Origin: Giesbergeria sp.
GTDB lineage: Bacteria > Pseudomonadota > Gammaproteobacteria > Burkholderiales > Burkholderiaceae_C
Assembly: GCF_028686475.1 (NCBI RefSeq)
Contig: NZ_JAQUCA010000007.1
Location: 62,001-126,000 of the forward strand
Reading direction: 5' to 3'
Length of the DNA stretch: 64,000 bases
The position numbers were made by a program, and so were the translations under genes. The notes under the pieces were generated by a model. That model made no database searches. It was not told the DNA's origin and saw nothing but the letters and a program-made list of their open reading frames with translations. Shown here piece by piece: positions 38,433 to 45,035 of the stretch. Each line of letters begins with the position of its first letter. Positions within the stretch are counted from its first letter, which is position 1.

Positions 38433-38729
38433 ATGAGCATTGACCTTTTATACGGATACTACACTAACTTGGATGAGCGTGGCATGTTCTATGCCGACGT
38501 TCGTGATAGCAGTGGCACCACGGTTTTCGAGATTCGAGTAGGCGATAACCTGCTGGATGAAAATTCTGATTTCGAGGACTATAGCATGAAAAATAAACAA
38601 GATGTTTCTGGCTTAGAGAAATTCCTGAAAGATTGCCAGATTATCAAATCCACAGGCATGTTGCTCAATTTCTCCGAATTTGAGCGAAGGCTGGATGCGC
38701 CATCAAGCGCATGGAGCGATGAAGACTAA
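38433..38729 (+). CDS. Hypothetical protein, paralogue of 38061
   Basis: A 98-residue acidic protein; see the shared blocks listed for 38061. The C-terminal ~20 residues are more diverged. The ATG is placed six bases after GGGAACC, a weak ribosome binding site. Confidence 0.6.
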   Translation: MSIDLLYGYYTNLDERGMFYADVRDSSGTTVFEIRVGDNLLDENSDFEDYSMKNKQDVSGLEKFLKDCQIIKSTGMLLNFSEFERRLDAPSSAWSDED

Positions 38730-38736
38730 ATAATCA

Positions 38737-38823
38737 ACTCAATCCCTTCGGGGATTGACCAAAGTAAAAAAATACTTTGGTCAATTTCTGATTGGTTTTT
38801 TAACCTTTCTTAGGAAATTTCTC
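38737..38823 (+). promoter_or_regulatory. Structured leader 16
   Basis: Hairpin A is TCAATCCC-TTCG-GGGATTGA (38739-38758). Hairpin B, TTGACCAAAGTA (38755-38766) / TACTTTGGTCAA (38773-38784), is a perfect 12-bp stem. They share TTGA. The first stem is the same as in leader 14 but the second differs completely. Confidence 0.85.
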
Positions 38824-39306
38824 ATGGAAAACGATTTTGAAGTTTTTTACGCGCCTGCAACTGAAACCGAAAAACCACGCCTTATTGACTCAGTGCGCCG
38901 TACTGAATCTGGAAAGATTTTGGGTTTTTATAGCAACCAAGACCAACAATCTTTAGAAGCAGAATATAAACGGAAACTTCGTATTGAAAAATGGAGCATC
39001 GTTTCTAATTTGATCGAAGAAAGTCACTGCACTGAACCATCGCGTATCACGCTGGAACAGTGGGATGATGCTTTAGATGTTTTGCCACCCCAAGACTGGA
39101 ACACAGCTAATGGAGTGGAGAGCTTTAAGTTCATGGAGCATTATTGGGGGGATGTTACCAGTATTTATGCTCGAACAGCTGGCAACCAATGCTTTGTATT
39201 TAGAGGGCGTGCCAGCATGACAGCCAAAGACGTTGCCGATAAAATCAAGAAATTTATTGCAGATCGTGAAAATACGGTATGTATTAGTTCTATTTACTAT
39301 TCTTGA
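38824..39306 (+). CDS. Hypothetical protein
   Basis: A 160-residue soluble protein with an acidic N-terminus. The region WDDALDVLPPQDWNTANGVESFKFMEHYWGDVTSIYAR is conspicuous for aromatic residues; similar blocks occur in small plasmid proteins of unknown role. Translation starts after AGGAAATTTCTC. Confidence 0.6.
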   Translation: MENDFEVFYAPATETEKPRLIDSVRRTESGKILGFYSNQDQQSLEAEYKRKLRIEKWSIVSNLIEESHCTEPSRITLEQWDDALDVLPPQDWNTANGVESFKFMEHYWGDVTSIYARTAGNQCFVFRGRASMTAKDVADKIKKFIADRENTVCISSIYYS

Positions 39307-39310
39307 AAAA

Positions 39311-39413
39311 AAAGACGACCTGAAAAGGTTGTCCGAATCGCTTGTTTTTTAGCTATTCGGACAGCTTTTTGCTTGCTATCTTTTAAACACTGCATTTGCA
39401 GGAAAGGATAGAT
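39311..39413 (+). promoter_or_regulatory. Structured leader 17
   Basis: Hairpin A is GACGACCT-GAAA-AGGTTGTC (39314-39333). Hairpin B pairs TGTCCGAAT (39330-39338) with ATTCGGACA (39355-39363). They share TGTC. Later GCATTTGCAGGAAAGG carries the ribosome binding site. Confidence 0.8.
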
Positions 39414-39785
39414 ATGGCTTACATTGTTACCGCAAAAATTCTGGTAGATGAAATCAATGATTTGTATGCTGATGGCGTTGTTCATAAAATTCTTGAGCAA
39501 TTCGTTGGTGGCGATATTATTGATTTTTCGACAGAACGTGTTGCTCCGTGCAATACAGTAATTGGTGATTCCATCAGTAATGAAACTTATGCTGCTGGAG
39601 ATTTTACCCAAAATTGGGTCATTTATTCAGAAAAAGAAGCTGCGAAAGACGGAGAAGGCTATTGGTCAGATGAATGTGGATGGACGTGTTTGGATTTGGC
39701 AACTGTCTATGATTCGGAAAATGTAAAATTACCGAGTGATAGTGATGATGCTGTTTTGATTATGCGTAACTCTGTTCAATTTTGA
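39414..39785 (+). CDS. Hypothetical protein
   Basis: A 123-residue acidic protein. GYWSDECGWTCLDLATVY near the middle of the C-terminal half carries two Cys. It is cotranscribed with the methyltransferase gene nine bases downstream. No domain recognised. Confidence 0.6.
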   Translation: MAYIVTAKILVDEINDLYADGVVHKILEQFVGGDIIDFSTERVAPCNTVIGDSISNETYAAGDFTQNWVIYSEKEAAKDGEGYWSDECGWTCLDLATVYDSENVKLPSDSDDAVLIMRNSVQF

Positions 39786-39794
39786 GGGAAAAAA

Positions 39795-40688
39795 ATGAGC
39801 GTTCTTTCCTTTCCTGATCGTGGCCCTTGGGGTAAATCGTCTTGGCGGGGCAACTGCTCTGGGCATGTTTATAAGTCGCTTTTTGAGCAGCTACAGCCCA
39901 GTGTCTTTATCGATCCAATGGTAGGTTCAGGCACTTCGGTTGAGGTGGCGCGTGAAATGGGAATACAGGCTTTTGGCCTTGACCTGCACAGCGGCTTTAA
40001 TGTCCTGCGCGAAAGTATCTTGTCGGTTGTAGGCCAGCCCGCTGATTTGGTGGTTTCACACCCTCCTTACGGCGGAATGATCCTGTATTCGGGCAATGTG
40101 TGGGGTTCGTCCCATCCAGATGATCTCTCACGTTGCATTGATGACCAAGACTTCCACGAGAAATTGCACATCACGCTGCTTAATCAGCGCGAAGCAACTA
40201 AAGGTGGCGGGTACTATGGCACCATCATTGGTGATTGGCGGCGTAATGGGCGCTACACCTCTTACCAAGCTGAGTGCATTGCACGGATGCCTGCCGATGA
40301 GCTGGCTGCGGTTTTAATCAAGCAGCAGCACAACACGGTATCTGACTCGCGGGCGTATGCGCGCATGAAGATGCCTCGAATTCTGCACGAATACATCCTG
40401 CTCTGGCAGAAGCCGAAGGTGATTGCATCGTTCCTATCGAACCTGTCCATCATGGCCCACCAGCAAAGCGCACGCCTTGCATCGACGTGGAAATCACTGG
40501 TGCGAACCGTGTTAATGGCCCTTGGGGGCACAGCCGATCTGGCAGCCATCTATGAGAAGGTTTCCGAGAACGCTCCAGAGCGTTTGGCGAACAACCCGAA
40601 TTGGAAAGCCAAGGTCAGGCAAGTTCTCAACCAGCACAGCGACCACTTTGCATCCTGCGAGCGTGGTGTCTGGGCACTGGCCGCTTGA
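39795..40688 (+). CDS. DNA methyltransferase (N6-adenine/N4-cytosine type) with C-terminal wHTH
   Basis: A 297-residue protein. DPMVGSGTSVEVA (about residue 40) is the AdoMet-binding motif I, and SHPPYG (about 88) is catalytic motif IV. The last ~70 residues (TVLMALGGTADLAAIYEKVSE...WKAKVRQVLNQH) resemble a winged-helix DNA-binding domain of the HARE-HTH kind. Without a neighbouring endonuclease it is probably protective or regulatory. It is the second orphan methyltransferase on the element. Confidence 0.8.
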   Translation: MSVLSFPDRGPWGKSSWRGNCSGHVYKSLFEQLQPSVFIDPMVGSGTSVEVAREMGIQAFGLDLHSGFNVLRESILSVVGQPADLVVSHPPYGGMILYSGNVWGSSHPDDLSRCIDDQDFHEKLHITLLNQREATKGGGYYGTIIGDWRRNGRYTSYQAECIARMPADELAAVLIKQQHNTVSDSRAYARMKMPRILHEYILLWQKPKVIASFLSNLSIMAHQQSARLASTWKSLVRTVLMALGGTADLAAIYEKVSENAPERLANNPNWKAKVRQVLNQHSDHFASCERGVWALAA

Positions 40689-40694
40689 TGATTA

Positions 40695-40714
40695 ACCGGC
40701 CAAATTTGGCCGGT
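40695..40714. repeat. 20-bp palindrome, copy 8
   Basis: Seven bases after the methyltransferase stop; right flank TTCAAAA, so termination is weak on its own. Confidence 0.75.
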
Positions 40715-40789
40715 TTCAAAAAGCCGCGCAAGGTACGCCAACTGGTGTGCCTTGCGCTGGCAAAGAAAATGAGAAAGCCCTGATCGAAA

Positions 40790-40874
40790 AATGCAACTCC
40801 TTCGGGAGTTGTCTGTAGGGATACCTCTACAGACAGCCTCTGATAATTGCTGCATTTCCAGAAAGGAGTTCCGT
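40790..40874 (+). promoter_or_regulatory. Structured leader 18
   Basis: Hairpin A is CAACTCC-TTCG-GGAGTTG (40794-40811). Hairpin B, TGTCTGTAG (40810-40818) / CTACAGACA (40827-40835), is perfect. They share two bases. CTCCTT in A could also pair with the AAAGGAG ribosome binding site at 40862-40868. Confidence 0.75.
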
Positions 40875-41258
40875 TTGCCAATATCCACTCCTTGGGGTAT
40901 TTCTCAAAAAATAGATCAGCTTGGCCTCGGAATTCTGGAAATACAAACACTCGTTCATGGCGGAATAGGTGTTCCATTTTCGCTGCGGAAAAAATTTCCA
41001 CAGGCATTCCAGCGGCTGCTGGAAAGTGACTGGGCATTGCAGGATGGCGAGTATTTCTGGTTTGAGAGAGATCAGAATTTTTGCATTCCGGTTATCGCTT
41101 TCCCATTCATAGCGAAAACCAGAGATCGCCTTGTCTATGCCATTGATACCTTGCGCGACTGGCATCCCGATCTCTACGAAGCCCTCTACGGTGTGAAGCT
41201 CACCCCCGCCAATTCCTACCTGCTGCACATTGAGGCGGTCGGCTTCGACGATAGCTAA
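40875..41258 (+). CDS. Hypothetical protein, TTG start
   Basis: A 127-residue protein. The frame opens earlier, but AAAGGAG at 40862-40868 fits a TTG at 40875. ISQKIDQLGLGILEIQTLVHGG begins the protein and LRDWHPDLYEALYGVKLTPANSYLLHIEAV ends it. It has no Cys cluster or membrane part. Unrecognised. Confidence 0.6.
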   Translation: MPISTPWGISQKIDQLGLGILEIQTLVHGGIGVPFSLRKKFPQAFQRLLESDWALQDGEYFWFERDQNFCIPVIAFPFIAKTRDRLVYAIDTLRDWHPDLYEALYGVKLTPANSYLLHIEAVGFDDS

Positions 41259-41331
41259 TGCTAAATCGATAGCATTAGCTGTTGGTTTGAGGGGGGCGTT
41301 GGATATGCTGAAAGGCAGATAAAAAAGGAGA

Positions 41332-41351
41332 ACCGGCCAAATTTGGCCGGT
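41332..41351. repeat. 20-bp palindrome, copy 9
   Basis: A perfect copy 73 bases after the preceding gene, immediately before the parB leader; it insulates the two units. Confidence 0.75.
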
Positions 41352-41364
41352 ATTTGGGATACAC

Positions 41365-41461
41365 CAGCAGCCCTTTCGGGGGTTGTCTTCAGGGTCATCT
41401 CTGAAGACAGCCTCTGCGCTGGCTCCTTTTTAACACCGCAATATGCGGCAAGGAGATTGAA
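41365..41461 (+). promoter_or_regulatory. Structured leader 19 (parB-like)
   Basis: Hairpin A CAGCCC / GGGTTG with G-T wobble (about 41367-41385) abuts hairpin B, TGTCTTCAG (41384-41392) / CTGAAGACA (41401-41409). Hairpin C: CTCCTT (41423-41428) pairs with AAGGAG (41450-41455) around an inner CCGCA-TAT-TGCGG stem, burying the Shine-Dalgarno sequence. Confidence 0.85.
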
Positions 41462-42418
41462 ATGGAAAATCAAGAAATGCAAATCCAAGATTTCGACACG
41501 ATGCTCTTTCCTGGTAGTACCACTGCTGGCCTGAAGGATGCAAAGCGTACTGATCTTTGGAAAGTTCAGCGCGAGAAAATCAAAGTGCTTGAGGGATTTA
41601 ATGTCCGTATCAAGAACGACGACTACTTGGCGCAAGTTCGTATTATTGCCGATTCGATGAAAGCCAACGGCTTCTTTCCCGATAAGCCCATTGCTGGGTT
41701 TGTCGCAGAAGTTGAAGGCGAAAATGTCGTTTACGTTATTGATGGGCACACGCGATTAGATGCCTACGATTTAGCTGTGAGCGAAGGCACTGAGTTGCAG
41801 GGCATCCCGATGGTGATTAAACCAAAGGGTACGTCAATGGAGGATTTAACGGTTGCACTCGTTGTTTCTAACAATGGGCGGCAACTTACACCCTACGAAA
41901 CTGCATTGGTTTGCAAGCGCTTGGTTCACTACGGCATGGATGAATCTGAAGTCGCTCGGCGCATTGGCATGTCCAAGCAACATGTGGCAAATTTGCTTAT
42001 GCTAGTTGCTGCGCCTCGTGAAATCGGTAACTTTGTCCAAGAAGGTAAGGTGAGTGCATCCCTTGCTGTTGCCACTCTCAAAACCCACGGCAGTAAAGCT
42101 GTTGAAGTTCTAAAAGAGGGGCTGGCGAATGCTGAATCCGTGGGCAAGGCCAAGGTGACAGAAAAGCACCTAAAAGAGAAAAAAGAAAAGAAAGAGAAGA
42201 AAATTCAAGGAGAATTGCCGACGCAAGCAGACGACTTTGAGCGAAAGAATGATCTGCTGCTGTCCCGTGGCATTGATTGGATCAAGCGCAGTAACCCGGA
42301 TGGAATAGGTGCAGAAATGCTCCTAGCTTTCCTGACGGGGACTGATGTCGAGGAAATCCAATTACTACTCAAGCAAGCTGATCTTGAGGATGCCGCTGTG
42401 GCACCTGAGTCCCAGTAA
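41462..42418 (+). CDS. ParB-family partition/nuclease-domain protein
   Basis: A 318-residue protein. ParB-N-like region: MKANGFFPDKPIAGFV and VYVIDGHTRLDAYDLA (about residues 60-100). Helix-turn-helix: DESEVARRIGMSKQHVANLLML (about 160-182). A Lys/Glu-rich hinge (near 240) leads to a helical C-terminal domain. No ParA is in the window. It may bind centromere-like sites for stable inheritance or act as a regulator. Confidence 0.8.
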   Translation: MENQEMQIQDFDTMLFPGSTTAGLKDAKRTDLWKVQREKIKVLEGFNVRIKNDDYLAQVRIIADSMKANGFFPDKPIAGFVAEVEGENVVYVIDGHTRLDAYDLAVSEGTELQGIPMVIKPKGTSMEDLTVALVVSNNGRQLTPYETALVCKRLVHYGMDESEVARRIGMSKQHVANLLMLVAAPREIGNFVQEGKVSASLAVATLKTHGSKAVEVLKEGLANAESVGKAKVTEKHLKEKKEKKEKKIQGELPTQADDFERKNDLLLSRGIDWIKRSNPDGIGAEMLLAFLTGTDVEEIQLLLKQADLEDAAVAPESQ

Positions 42419-42423
42419 GAACT

Positions 42424-42443
42424 ACCGGCCAAATTTGGCCGGT
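42424..42443. repeat. 20-bp palindrome, copy 10
   Basis: Six bases after the parB-like stop. Confidence 0.75.
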
Positions 42444-42471
42444 CTAAATTCCAAAACTGCCTTCGGCAAAG

Positions 42472-42498
42472 CCTTCCCTTCGGGGGAGGTTTTTTTTT
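42472..42498 (+). terminator. Intrinsic terminator after parB-like gene
   Basis: CCTTCCC-TTCG-GGGGAGG followed by eight or more T's, between the convergent parB-like and NERD genes. Confidence 0.8.
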
Positions 42499-42510
42499 GC
42501 CTGTCCACAA

Positions 42511-43209
42511 TCAAGTAGCACCATGCTTATCCTGTTTTTGACCATGAAATTCTCGGCAGTTGGAGATATGCTCGGCCATCGTGTATTGGCTGGAAATCTC
42601 AAGGATGGCATCAGCAATCACATCAACTTCTTCTTTTTTGACTAGCGATTTGCGAAACTTCGCATCGCTGTAAGCCAGTCGGGAAACATAGGCCAACTCG
42701 TCTGTGGTCACAACCGTCGCTGGAATAGTTGGCTCTAGCTCAATTTCATCGCCAGTGAAGTAAACATAATACTTGGAAAAACACTGTACGGATTTTCGGA
42801 TGTAATTCAGCTTGCCTAGACCTTGGCAGATAGGGTCGTGGATTTCAGTAATGCCACTGCCATTGTTAATTTTCCAAAGGCGCGTGCCGTTATCTCCCTT
42901 GTCGTACCAAACTTTGCCCTTGGGATGGCCCTTGATTTCAAAGATATGAATGCCTGCTGCACAAACAACCATCACATCGTATTCTGCTGTTTTTACTAGG
43001 CTGTCTTCTTCCATTGGAAGAATGACGTTTTTCAGAAATCGTGCCTCTGGAAAAATTTTCTTGAAGGCTTTTTGAATATTCTCGAAACCAATATCTTCAG
43101 CAGAAAATTTTTGAGTGGCTTTTTCAGTTGTCTTTGAGGCCGATGATTTCTTGTCGAGGATGCGCTTTACCATCGATGCTGAGAAAAATGCGGTGCGTTC
43201 TTGTTTCAT
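42511..43209 (-). CDS. NERD-domain protein
   Basis: A 232-residue protein. TAEYDVMVVCAAGIHIFEIKGHPKGKVWYD (about residues 73-102) is the core of the NERD nuclease-related domain (D...E-x-K), followed by DPICQ, another family feature. NERD proteins are thought to be nucleases; the N-terminal ~35 residues are basic. It faces against the parB-like gene and away from the secretion operon, whose promoter should lie in the 43210-43330 gap. Confidence 0.75.
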   Translation of the reverse strand: MKQERTAFFSASMVKRILDKKSSASKTTEKATQKFSAEDIGFENIQKAFKKIFPEARFLKNVILPMEEDSLVKTAEYDVMVVCAAGIHIFEIKGHPKGKVWYDKGDNGTRLWKINNGSGITEIHDPICQGLGKLNYIRKSVQCFSKYYVYFTGDEIELEPTIPATVVTTDELAYVSRLAYSDAKFRKSLVKKEEVDVIADAILEISSQYTMAEHISNCREFHGQKQDKHGAT

Positions 43210-43329
43210 AAAAACTCCTGTTGGTACTATTATCAGGCAGTAAGTTCAGAAATCAAATTGTCCGTTGGCTACCAATCAACCTTAGCCAGCTTCACTTGTC
43301 TCCAAGATGCGAAACCTATCAAAAATTCG

Positions 43330-44379
43330 ATGTTTTTCGCTTCAATAAAAGGTCAATTGATTGCCATCATTGACCGCATGATAGATATTCAAACAATCAA
43401 CCAAATCATCAGTGATTCTCTGCGGCCTATTGCCTCCATCTTAGAGGATGACGCTGTGACAGAAATCATGGTCACGGCAGATGGTTGCGTTTGGGTTGAG
43501 CGCAAAGGTGCCATTGCCCTTACCGACATCTGCATTTCTGAAGCTGATCGAAGCGTTGCTTTGACTACCGTGGGGAAAGCCAACGGAGGCGCGGGCGTTG
43601 ACATGACACCAGGTACTGAACAAGCCGTTGTCAGTACCTCGGTCGGTGGCCTGCGCTTTGCTGGTGCCCTAAAAGGCGTTGATTCGCGTGGTACGACAAT
43701 CACTATTCGCAAGCACTTGGAACCCGAGATGCGGCCCACGCTGGATCAGCTTATCCAGTGGAACATGCTGACCGCCGAGCAAGGTGAGCTGCTGACCGAT
43801 TTGATTGTTAATCAGAAAAAGAATTGCGTCTTTGCTGGCCCAACGTCTGGCGGCAAAACCACGCTGGCAAATGCCATTCTCATGGGGTTGCCTAAAAATG
43901 AGCGCATTGGCCTGATTGAAGATGCCCGCGAGATGGCATTGCGTGTAGATAACAAAGAGTGCATGTTAGCCACGCCGCAAACTGGGTTGACGGCCAAGGT
44001 TCTCATCCAGCACGCAATGCGTTCACGTTTTGACCGACTCATCCTCTCTGAAACTCGGGGTGATGATACTTACGATTTACTGCGTGCGCTTTCTTCTGGA
44101 CACAATGGGAGCGTGACTACCCTTCACGCATCTTCCGCTTTAGGGGCGTTGAGTACGCTGGAAATGCTATTCCAAATGTCCCTTCCGCCTGGAGTCCAAA
44201 TGTCTCCAGCCGCTGCACAACGATACATCACTAGCTGTATCAATCTCATCGTTTTTTGTGAACGCCGCTATGTGAAAGATGGTGATGTTCATAAGAGCGT
44301 TCGTCGGGTGGCAGAAATTGCCTTAGTTCATGGTGTTGAAAATGGAGAATACAAAATTGACTACCTTCTCACAAAATAG
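43330..44379 (+). CDS. trbB: VirB11/TrbB-like secretion ATPase
   Basis: About 349 residues. N-terminal domain VTEIMVTADGCVWVERKG, Walker A AGPTSGGKTT (about residue 168), then the Asp/Glu boxes (IGLIEDAREM, LILSETRGDD) and SGHNGSVTTLHASS typical of TrbB/VirB11 hexamers that power pilus assembly and DNA export. The start is unsure (43330 or 43378); neither has a clear ribosome binding site. It leads the secretion operon. Confidence 0.9.
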   Translation: MFFASIKGQLIAIIDRMIDIQTINQIISDSLRPIASILEDDAVTEIMVTADGCVWVERKGAIALTDICISEADRSVALTTVGKANGGAGVDMTPGTEQAVVSTSVGGLRFAGALKGVDSRGTTITIRKHLEPEMRPTLDQLIQWNMLTAEQGELLTDLIVNQKKNCVFAGPTSGGKTTLANAILMGLPKNERIGLIEDAREMALRVDNKECMLATPQTGLTAKVLIQHAMRSRFDRLILSETRGDDTYDLLRALSSGHNGSVTTLHASSALGALSTLEMLFQMSLPPGVQMSPAAAQRYITSCINLIVFCERRYVKDGDVHKSVRRVAEIALVHGVENGEYKIDYLLTK

Positions 44380-44698
44380 TTTTGCGCTGGCTTTTCCGAA
44401 AATTTCGCCAGCAATGAAATTCTTGGCTTTAATCTTTTTGATGCTTTTCCTTGGGGCCGATGCAATGGCGCAAGATGGATCGGCGGCCACGGGTTTGTGC
44501 AACATCGCTAAATGGATGAAAACCATCGTCACGGGTGCGGCGATTATTGCTGTTCTCATTTTTGTGGTGAATAGCTTTTTCGTTAAATCCTCCATTGTTG
44601 GTGATTTAATTATGTACGTCATGATTGGCTGCGCTATCGCAACTGCTGCTGTTTATATTGTTGGGCAAACAGGCTTAACTACAAGCTGTAGCGCTTAA
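44330..44698 (+). CDS. trbC: TrbC/VirB2-like conjugative pilin
   Basis: A 122-residue protein with a signal sequence (to about AMAQ-DG near 47) and two hydrophobic helices (near 62-85 and 90-112), as in processed conjugative pilins. It overlaps the ATPase gene by 50 bases; an alternative ATG at 44342 overlaps less. Two Cys may form a disulphide. Confidence 0.75.
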   Translation: MVLKMENTKLTTFSQNSFALAFPKISPAMKFLALIFLMLFLGADAMAQDGSAATGLCNIAKWMKTIVTGAAIIAVLIFVVNSFFVKSSIVGDLIMYVMIGCAIATAAVYIVGQTGLTTSCSA

Positions 44699-44717
44699 TC
44701 ACAGTCTGTAGCATGTC

Positions 44718-45035
44718 GTGACACCAGCAACTGACTATCCAGTTTTTCGCCGCCCTCGCTTAACTGCGGGGGTGGGATCGAAAACAGCTTCAATGATTTG
44801 GTCAATAGCAGCACTGATTGCTATGACGATTGGGTTGCCTTGGGGATTGGTAGTATTTCCTATTGCAGCCATTATCCACAAAGCCTTATCGTGGTTTTTC
44901 CGTATCGATCCAGAAATTGTGAATCTTTACATGATTCATGAGTATGTTCCGAATGATTTGAAATCGGGAGAGCCTTCGCATGGGGAGCCGTCAGAATCAC
45001 GCCCTAGAGGTTGGGGCAAGGGAGTTGCAATTTGA
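44718..45035 (+). CDS. trbD: TrbD/VirB3-like inner-membrane protein
   Basis: A 105-residue protein with a GTG start. YPVFRRPRLTAGV at the N-terminus, then two membrane helices (about residues 28-60) and a short conserved tail are as in VirB3/TrbD, which partners the VirB4 ATPase. The stop overlaps the next start (TTGA). Confidence 0.75.
   Translation: MTPATDYPVFRRPRLTAGVGSKTASMIWSIAALIAMTIGLPWGLVVFPIAAIIHKALSWFFRIDPEIVNLYMIHEYVPNDLKSGEPSHGEPSESRPRGWGKGVAI

Noticed and set aside
33540..42420. Regularly spaced hairpins considered as a CRISPR or repeat array
   Set aside because: The spacing is set by genes; no direct repeats with spacers of equal length are present.
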